NCBI GenBank assembly: GCA_027346035.1
Contig: DAIESZ010000372.1
Location: 1 to 9,783 of the forward strand
DNA length: 9,783 nucleotides
Direction: 5' to 3'
Source of the DNA: Propionibacteriaceae bacterium
GTDB lineage: Bacteria; Actinomycetota; Actinomycetes; Propionibacteriales; Propionibacteriaceae
The translations under genes and the position numbers were made by a program. The number at the start of each line of letters is the position of its first letter. Within the stretch, counting starts at the first letter, position 1. This document shows positions 4,405 through 9,783 of the stretch, one piece after another. The notes beneath the pieces are model-generated. The model saw only the letters and a list, made by a program, of their open reading frames with translations. It did no database searches and was not told the origin of the DNA.

Positions 4405-5463
4405 GTGACCCTGCCCACCCTGCATGACCGAACCCGCCGCGGCTTCGCCTCCGACAACTACTCCGGCGTCCACCCCGAGATCCTGGACGCCCTCGCGGCC
4501 GCCAACGGCGGGCACCAGTCGAGCTACGGCAACGACGTCTACACCGCGCGCCTGCAGGAGGTCGCCAAAAACCACTTCGGCGAGCGGGCCGAGGCGTTCC
4601 CGGTGTTCAACGGAACCGGTGCCAACGTCATGGCGCTGCAGGCGGTGCTGCTCCGGTGGGGCGCGGTCGTGTGCGCGACCAGCGCGCACATCCACACCGA
4701 CGAGGGCGGCGCGCCCGAGAAGGTGGCCGGGCTGAAGCTCTACCCGGTCAGGACCACCGACGGCAAGCTCACGCCCGATCTCGTCGACACCGAGGCGTTC
4801 GGCTACGGCTTCGAGCACCGCGCGCAGCCGCTGGCCCTGTCGATCACCCAGTCGACCGAGCTCGGCACGCTCTACACCGTGGAGGAGTTGCGGGCGCTCA
4901 CCGAGCGGGCCCACTCCCACGGCATGGCCGTGCACGTCGACGGGTCACGCCTTGCCAACGCGGCCGCCGCGCTCGGCGTCGGCCTCGGAGAGATCACCAC
5001 CGAGGTCGGGGTCGACGTCCTCAGCCTCGGCGCGACCAAGAACGGCGCCCTGGGCGCCGAGGCCGTCGTCGTCCTCACCCCCGACGTTGCCCCCGGCCTG
5101 GCGTTCCTGCGTAAGAACCTCATGCAGCTCGCCAGCAAGATGCGCTTCATCTCGACCCAACTCGTCACCATGTACGAAGGCGACCTGTGGCTGCGCAGCG
5201 CTCGGCACTCCAACGCGATGGCGGCCAGGCTCCGGTCGGCTCTCGACGGCGTCCCCGGCGTCGAGTTCTCCCAGCCCACCCAGGTGAACGGGCTGTTCGT
5301 CCGGCTGCCCGAGGGCGTCGCGGACGCCGTGCGCGACCGGTTCTTCTTCTACGACTGGGACGCCACCGTCAACGAGGTGCGCTGGATGTGCTCGTTCGAC
5401 ACCACCGAGGGCGACATCGACGAGTTCGCCCAGTTGGTCACCGAGGCCTGCGAACGGGCGTAG
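4405..5463 (+). CDS. Low-specificity L-threonine aldolase-like PLP enzyme (beta-eliminating lyase family)
   Basis: 352 residues from the GTG at 4405. Fold-type I PLP enzyme features are the N-terminal FASDNYSGVHPEIL (14-27), YGND (41-44), FNGTGANVMAL (68-78), the AHIHTDEGGAPE block (94-105) whose histidine would stack on the cofactor, VHVDGSRLANA with Asp179 for the pyridine nitrogen, and the Schiff-base Lys212 in GATKNG. The family splits threonine or allo-threonine into glycine and acetaldehyde; related members act on other beta-hydroxy amino acids. The GTG is chosen because the domain begins right after it and a -10 box sits six bases upstream. The in-frame ATG at 4378 lies in the loop of a strong hairpin. 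It is monocistronic and convergent with the cys operon. Substrate preference cannot be read here. Confidence 0.85.
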   Translation: MTLPTLHDRTRRGFASDNYSGVHPEILDALAAANGGHQSSYGNDVYTARLQEVAKNHFGERAEAFPVFNGTGANVMALQAVLLRWGAVVCATSAHIHTDEGGAPEKVAGLKLYPVRTTDGKLTPDLVDTEAFGYGFEHRAQPLALSITQSTELGTLYTVEELRALTERAHSHGMAVHVDGSRLANAAAALGVGLGEITTEVGVDVLSLGATKNGALGAEAVVVLTPDVAPGLAFLRKNLMQLASKMRFISTQLVTMYEGDLWLRSARHSNAMAARLRSALDGVPGVEFSQPTQVNGLFVRLPEGVADAVRDRFFFYDWDATVNEVRWMCSFDTTEGDIDEFAQLVTEACERA

Positions 5464-5481
5464 GGGAATCCCCCATCAGCA

Positions 5482-5519
5482 TTCGACGTTTTCCCGCGAC
5501 TACGGGGGAAAACGTCGAA
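5482..5519. terminator. 14-bp perfect inverted repeat between convergent genes (bidirectional terminator)
   Basis: TTCGACGTTTTCCC (5482-5495) is repeated exactly in reverse complement at 5506-5519 around a ten-base loop. The repeat lies 18 bases past the aldolase stop and 17 bases past the cbiX stop on the other strand. The A/T block inside the stem stands out from the GC-rich surroundings. No T-tract follows on either strand. Confidence 0.65.
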
Positions 5520-5536
5520 CGTTGCGGCGCGAACCC

Positions 5537-6226
5537 TCAGGACGTAGCCACCGCCTCCCGGTATCGCCGCACGATGGCCTCGACCAGATCCTCATGGACT
5601 CCCAACGGCACGGCCACGATCTCGGCCCCGGCCGCCGTCGCCTGCGCCGCCAGTCGATCCGCGAACGCGCCGGGAGCGAGCAGCAGATTCGCCACGGCGA
5701 CCCGGTGTCCCTGAGCAACCAGGGCCGACACCGCATCGGGCACCCTGGGCTCGGCGGCAGACAGGTATGCCGCGGACGCCGGCACCTCGAGCCGCCGGGA
5801 CAGCGCCGTCGCGATCGCCTCGATCTCGGCGCGCACGGACGCCCGCCGGCTCCCGGCAGCGGACACCACCACGGCCCACCCGGTGTCCGGTGCATCGAAG
5901 CCCGCCTCGCGGAGCCGCCCGAGCGCCGTGTCGACGACCGCCGGATCCGCACCCAGGTGCGGGGCCAGGGTGGCCCCCGTCGCGAGGGCCGCCGCGCGGG
6001 GCACGTCGACCTGCACGTGATACCCACCCCCGATGAACAAGGGCACCACGACCGGCTCGAGCGATCCCGCCAGCACCTCGTCGGCCTCCGGCCCGCACAC
6101 GTCGACGAAGCCCACGCGGACGCGGACACCGAGCACCGCGCCGGCCGCACCGGCGAGGTCGTGCACCACCTGACGTCCGGCGGCGCTGGCGGTGCCGTGC
6201 GCGATGACGACGAGCGGACGACTCAT
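5537..6226 (-). CDS. cbiX: Sirohydrochlorin ferrochelatase, CbiX family
   Basis: 229 residues, the two-half-domain form. The first half opens with LVVIAHGT carrying His10 and continues to VPLFIGGGYHVQVDVP with His70, the two metal-site histidines of class II chelatases. The second half (from about 115) repeats the fold, but its first histidine position reads VVVSAAGS, so only the first half keeps the histidines; ANLLLAPGAFADR matches the family's second-half block. It inserts ferrous iron into sirohydrochlorin to make siroheme, or possibly cobalt if a cobalamin pathway exists elsewhere. The ATG (6226-6224) overlaps the cysG stop in ATGA. It is the last gene of the cys operon, where iron insertion for sulfite reductase is the natural role. 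Confidence 0.88.
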   Translation of the reverse strand: MSRPLVVIAHGTASAAGRQVVHDLAGAAGAVLGVRVRVGFVDVCGPEADEVLAGSLEPVVVPLFIGGGYHVQVDVPRAAALATGATLAPHLGADPAVVDTALGRLREAGFDAPDTGWAVVVSAAGSRRASVRAEIEAIATALSRRLEVPASAAYLSAAEPRVPDAVSALVAQGHRVAVANLLLAPGAFADRLAAQATAAGAEIVAVPLGVHEDLVEAIVRRYREAVATS

Positions 6227-7494
6227 GGCCGCGGAGCGCCCCAGTGCGGGCTCACCGTCACCACGTCGCCGACGACGATGACCGCGGGGTTCTCGACGCC
6301 GACCCGCTCCGCGACAGCGGGCAGGTCCGCGAGCCGGGCCACGGTGGTGCGCTGGCCCTGTCGGTGCGCCCGCTCGACGATCGCGGCGGGCGTGTCAGGG
6401 TCGTGCCCACCCTCGAGCAGCGTCGAGACGATCGAGCCCAGCCGCGACACCCCCATGAGGAACAGCAGCGTGTGGTCGCGCCGCAGCGGCACCGAGCCGA
6501 GTTCGTCGTGCGCGCTGATCACCGTGAACCCGTCGGCCAGTCCCCGGTGGGTCACCGGGATCCCGGCGGCGGCCGGACCGGCGATTGCGCTGGTCACTCC
6601 GGGGATGACGCGCACCGGGATACCCTCGGCGTCCAGGCGCTGCCGCTCCTCACCACCGCGGCCGAGCACATAGGGGTCGCCGCCCTTGAGTCGCACGACT
6701 CCCCACCCCGCGGCGGCCTCGCGCACGAGGGTCCCGGTGATGTCGTCCTGGCGCATGAGGTGGTTGCCGGGAGACTTCCCGACGTCGATGATCCGCACCT
6801 CGGGTGGCAGGTCGGCGAGCACCTCGCGCGGGGCGAGCCGGTCGACCACGACGACGTCGGCGGCCCGGAGCGCCTGCCAGCCGGCGAGGGTGAGCAGCCC
6901 GGGATCGCCCGGTCCGCCGCCGACCAGTGCGACCCAGCCGACGCCTGCGCGGGGGCGGCGCGAACGCACGTCGTGCAGACCGGCGGCCAGGTCGGCCGCC
7001 ATGGACGCCACGAGTCCTGCGGCCCGCCGGGGGTCACCACCCCCGTGCACGGCCACCCGGACCGGTCCGGCCGGCGTGTCGACGCGGCGGCTGGCGAGCA
7101 CCTGGGCGCTGCCGCGTCCGCCCGCGGTGGCATCGATGCAGAACGTGCGCTGCGCCTCGGCGGCGGCGGCCACCGACAGGTCGACCGTCGTGATACCGGT
7201 CGCGGTGTGCACGAGCCAGGCCCCGGCCAGGTCGGCAGGGCCGGCGTAGGGCCGGGCCGTCCACGCGAGCTGACCGGCCGCGGCCAGCGCCGCCAACTCG
7301 TCACCGAGCACCGGCGAGATCACCTCGACCAGCGCCCCCGCGTCGAGGAACCGGCGCACCCGGCGGGCGGTGACCGCTCCCCCGCCGACGCAGACGACCC
7401 GGCGTCCGCGCAGCAGCAGCGCGAGGTCGAGCCCCGCGTCGTCGGCCCGAGCCGGGGCGGGTGCCCCCGGACGGGTCGCGAGATCGGCGGTCAT
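6223..7494 (-). CDS. cysG: Siroheme synthase CysG: precorrin-2 dehydrogenase plus uroporphyrinogen-III methyltransferase
   Basis: 423 residues. The N-terminal part (about 20-180) has the NAD-binding VVCVGGGAVTARR (33-45). The C-terminal methyltransferase (about 185-420) has VGGGPGDPGLLTL (191-203), VDRLAPREVL (217-226), RLKGGDPYVLGRGGEE (268-283) and VIPGVTSAIAGPAAAGIPVTHRG (about 296-318). It methylates uroporphyrinogen III twice with SAM to precorrin-2 and oxidises it to sirohydrochlorin. In the N-terminal domain, the usual Ala-Thr-Asp-Asp segment with the catalytic Asp reads HTATGITT (96-103), so dehydrogenase and especially chelatase activity may be altered; the separate cbiX next door could supply the chelation. 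The ATG at 7494 shares ATGA with the cysN stop. The open frame extends upstream to 8163 but only as antisense-like sequence inside cysN. Confidence 0.92.
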   Translation of the reverse strand: MTADLATRPGAPAPARADDAGLDLALLLRGRRVVCVGGGAVTARRVRRFLDAGALVEVISPVLGDELAALAAAGQLAWTARPYAGPADLAGAWLVHTATGITTVDLSVAAAAEAQRTFCIDATAGGRGSAQVLASRRVDTPAGPVRVAVHGGGDPRRAAGLVASMAADLAAGLHDVRSRRPRAGVGWVALVGGGPGDPGLLTLAGWQALRAADVVVVDRLAPREVLADLPPEVRIIDVGKSPGNHLMRQDDITGTLVREAAAGWGVVRLKGGDPYVLGRGGEERQRLDAEGIPVRVIPGVTSAIAGPAAAGIPVTHRGLADGFTVISAHDELGSVPLRRDHTLLFLMGVSRLGSIVSTLLEGGHDPDTPAAIVERAHRQGQRTTVARLADLPAVAERVGVENPAVIVVGDVVTVSPHWGAPRP

Positions 7495-8780
7495 GAGGTC
7501 ACCATCCCCGCCGCGAGGGTTCCCCCGGACGCCGGATCGACGAGCAGAAACGCCCCACCCGGCCGCGACGTCGCGTAGTCGCTCACCGGCAGCGGCTTCG
7601 CCAGCCGCAGGTGGACCCGCCCGATGTCGTTGAGGCCCAGTCCGGACGCCGGCACGTCGGACAGGCTGTCGAGGTCGAGCCGCGAATCGACCGACGTGAC
7701 GATCGCCTGCACCGTGGCCGACCCGTGTTTGACCAGATAGCGACCGCGTGGTGCGACCGACTGATCCGACAGCCAGCACAGCACCGCCGACACGTCCTTG
7801 ACCGGCTCGGCGGCCAGGCCGGGCGAGACGATGGTGTCGCCGCGGGCGATGTCGATGTCGTCGGCCAGGCGGAGGGTCACCGACTGGGGCGCCCGGGCCT
7901 CGGACAGCTCCCGCCCGCCGAGGTCGATGCCGACCACCCGCGAGGGGCGTCCGCTGGGCTCGACGATCACCTCGTCGCCGACCACCACCCGGCCCGCCGT
8001 CAACTGGCCCGCGTAGCCGCGGTAGTCGACCAGCGACGGATCGATCGCCGCCTGCTGCGGGCGCACGACGAGTTGCACCGGGAACCGGAATCCCGGTTCG
8101 TCCCCCGCGGCGTCGACCGGCAGCGTCTCGAGCAACTCGAGCAGACTCGGGCCGTCGTACCACGGCGTGTTCGGGGAGGGCTCGACGATGTTGTCGCCGG
8201 TGAGTGCCGAGGTCGGGATCGCGTGCACATGCTCGACGCCGAGCCCGGTCGCCACGGCACGGATGTCGCGGGACACCTGCTCGAACACCGCCTGGGAGAA
8301 GTCGACGAGGTCGATCTTGTTCACCGCCACGATCACGTGCGGCACCCGCAGCAGCGCCGCCACCGCGAGGTGACGCCGGGTCTGTTCCAGCACCCCCTTG
8401 CGGGCGTCGGTGAGCAGCACCACGACATCGGCCGTGCTCGACCCCGTGACCGTGTTCCGGGTGTACTGCACGTGCCCGGGGCAGTCGGCGAGGATGTAGC
8501 TGCGCCGCGCCGTCGCGAAGTAGCGGTAAGCCACGTCGATGGTGATGCCCTGCTCGCGCTCGGCACGCAGTCCGTCGGTGAGCAGCGCCAGGTCGGTGGA
8601 GGTGAGCCCACGTTCGTGGCTCACCCGCTCGACCGCGGCCAGCTGATCCGAGAGCACGTTCTTGGTGTCGTGCAGCAGGCGTCCGACCAGGGTCGACTTA
8701 CCGTCGTCGACCGACCCGGCGGTCGCGAGCCGCAGCAGCGTGCCGTGGGCGAGGTCGGCGGTGATGGTGGGTGTGCTCAT
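7491..8780 (-). CDS. cysN: Sulfate adenylyltransferase subunit 1 (GTPase) CysN
   Basis: 429 residues, an EF-Tu-like GTPase. The P-loop is GSVDDGKST (22-30), switch I EREQGITIDVAYR (74-86), G3 DCPGH (99-103) and G4 NKID (154-157). Beta-barrel domains II and III follow, ending near VDPASGGTLAAGMV. With CysD it forms ATP sulfurylase, where GTP hydrolysis drives sulfate activation to APS. It ends without the APS-kinase (CysC) domain that is fused in mycobacteria, so PAPS is not made by this polypeptide. It starts at ATG 8780-8778, sharing a base with the cysD stop (TGATG), and ends in ATGA with cysG. These links indicate one translationally coupled operon. Confidence 0.95.
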   Translation of the reverse strand: MSTPTITADLAHGTLLRLATAGSVDDGKSTLVGRLLHDTKNVLSDQLAAVERVSHERGLTSTDLALLTDGLRAEREQGITIDVAYRYFATARRSYILADCPGHVQYTRNTVTGSSTADVVVLLTDARKGVLEQTRRHLAVAALLRVPHVIVAVNKIDLVDFSQAVFEQVSRDIRAVATGLGVEHVHAIPTSALTGDNIVEPSPNTPWYDGPSLLELLETLPVDAAGDEPGFRFPVQLVVRPQQAAIDPSLVDYRGYAGQLTAGRVVVGDEVIVEPSGRPSRVVGIDLGGRELSEARAPQSVTLRLADDIDIARGDTIVSPGLAAEPVKDVSAVLCWLSDQSVAPRGRYLVKHGSATVQAIVTSVDSRLDLDSLSDVPASGLGLNDIGRVHLRLAKPLPVSDYATSRPGGAFLLVDPASGGTLAAGMVTS

Positions 8781-9763
8781 CAGAAGTACCCCTCTTTCTT
8801 GCGATCCTCCATGGCGGCCTCGCTGAGCCGGTCGTCGCCGCGGGTGGCGCCGCGTTCGGTGATGGTGGTCGCGGCCACCTCGAGCACCACCTCGGCCGCC
8901 GTCGCGGCGTCCGACTCGACGGCGCCGGTGCAGCTCATGTCGCCGACCGTGCGGTAGCGCACGGTGCGGATCTCGACGGTCTCGGACGCGCGGGGCTGGG
9001 AGACCGGCCCCACGGCGTACCACATGTTGTCCCGCCGGAAGACCTCACGCAGGTGCGCGTAGTAGAGCTCGGGCAGGGCGATCCGTTCGCGCTCGATGTA
9101 GCGCCACACGTCGAGTTCCGTCCAGTTCGACAGCGGGAACACCCGCATGTGCTCACCCGGCCGGTGTCGCGCGTTGACCAGATTCCACAGCTCCGGACGC
9201 TGGTTGCGGGGGTCCCACTGGCCGAACTCGTCGCGCAGGCTGACGATCCGCTCCTTGGCGCGCGCCTTCTCCTCGTCACGACGGCCGCCGCCGAAAACGC
9301 CGTCGAAGCGGTGCTCGTTGATCGCGTCGAGGAGCGGCAGGGTCTGGAGGGCGTTGCGGGTGCCGTCGGAGCGCTCCCGCAGCCGGCCGTCATCGAGGTA
9401 GTCCTGCACGCGAGCGACCTCGAGCCGCAGCCCCAGCCGCTCGACGGTCGCGTCGCGATAGGCCAGGACCTCGGGGAAGTTGTGGCCCGTGTCGACGTGC
9501 AGCACCGGGAACGGGATCGGGGCCGGCCAGAAGGCCTTGGCCGCGAGGTGGAGCATGACGACGGAGTCCTTGCCGCCGCTGAAGAGCAGCGCCGGCCGCT
9601 CGAGCTCGGCGGCGATCTCACGGATGATGAGGATCGACTCGGCCTCGAGCGCGTCGAGCTGGGTCAGCCGACGCTCGAGCTGCCTCGGCTGCTCGTGCCG
9701 CTCGTCGAACGGCGAGATGTCGTATGCCGCGGGGCTGGTCTGGTGTTCGAGGGTCGTGGTCAT
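8780..9763 (-). CDS. cysD: Sulfate adenylyltransferase subunit 2 CysD
   Basis: 327 residues from ATG 9763. It is an N-type PP-loop ATP pyrophosphatase with SGGKDS (62-67), followed by PVLHVDTGHNFPE and GGGRRDEEKARAKER, a segment conserved in CysD, and the C-terminal signature MEDRKKEGYF. It transfers AMP from ATP to sulfate, with CysN supplying energy through GTP. An in-frame GTG at 9778 would add five residues (MRTPH). Neither start has a clear ribosome site within the window, so leaderless or upstream-coupled translation is possible. This is the first operon gene visible; its promoter, and likely cysH and sulfite reductase genes, would lie to the right of the window. Confidence 0.95.
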   Translation of the reverse strand: MTTTLEHQTSPAAYDISPFDERHEQPRQLERRLTQLDALEAESILIIREIAAELERPALLFSGGKDSVVMLHLAAKAFWPAPIPFPVLHVDTGHNFPEVLAYRDATVERLGLRLEVARVQDYLDDGRLRERSDGTRNALQTLPLLDAINEHRFDGVFGGGRRDEEKARAKERIVSLRDEFGQWDPRNQRPELWNLVNARHRPGEHMRVFPLSNWTELDVWRYIERERIALPELYYAHLREVFRRDNMWYAVGPVSQPRASETVEIRTVRYRTVGDMSCTGAVESDAATAAEVVLEVAATTITERGATRGDDRLSEAAMEDRKKEGYF

Positions 9764-9783
9764 GTGTGGAGTCCGCACTCGGT

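Noticed and set aside
1864..4935. Minus-strand open frame of 1023 codons
   Set aside because: It runs antisense through crcB, the MDR gene, the CtaG-family gene and the aldolase gene. Its translation is Arg/Gly/His-rich low-complexity sequence without family motifs; it is a high-GC shadow.
7495..8163. Upstream extension of the cysG reading frame
   Set aside because: It lies entirely inside cysN in another frame. The ATG at 7494 overlapping the cysN stop fits the operon's pattern, and the CysG domain begins after it.
7611..8957. Plus-strand open frame of 448 codons
   Set aside because: It is antisense to cysN, has no family motifs and is compositionally a shadow.

Overview
The window is very GC-rich chromosomal DNA. 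GTG starts, four-base ATGA gene overlaps, TANNNT -10 boxes and protein families such as CtaG-type oxidase assembly factors point to a high-GC actinobacterium (Actinomycetota). I cannot name the genus with confidence.

Left part (1-3237): a fluoride-response locus. A partial major-facilitator (MFS) transporter gene runs left off the window on the minus strand. A universal-stress-protein gene, two adjacent fluoride-channel genes (crcB/fluC) and a zinc-independent quinone-reductase-like gene run right on the plus strand as one tight operon. The roughly 565-base divergent region between them holds what I read as TWO fluoride riboswitch aptamers, one per direction (minus 362-311; plus 662-724). Each begins directly at the start point predicted from a -10 box. 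In each, the 3' pseudoknot strand can alternatively pair with the next Shine-Dalgarno sequence, so both look like translational switches that open when fluoride binds. On the plus side the controlled ribosome site belongs to a 16-codon leader ORF that ends four bases before the stress-protein start. This arrangement is the main discovery candidate, and it puts the MFS transporter and the oxidoreductase into the fluoride regulon.

Middle part (3238-5536): two separate plus-strand genes. The first is a seven-helix CtaG-family cytochrome c oxidase assembly protein with its own -10 box and strong ribosome site. The second is a PLP-dependent threonine-aldolase-like enzyme that appears to be translated from a leaderless GTG. 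A perfect 14-bp inverted repeat lies between this enzyme and the convergent operon to its right.

Right part (5537-9763): a minus-strand sulfate-assimilation operon in the order cysD-cysN-cysG-cbiX, all with start/stop overlaps. CysD and CysN form ATP sulfurylase; CysG and CbiX make siroheme, the cofactor of sulfite reductase. The promoter and the reductase genes are not in the window.
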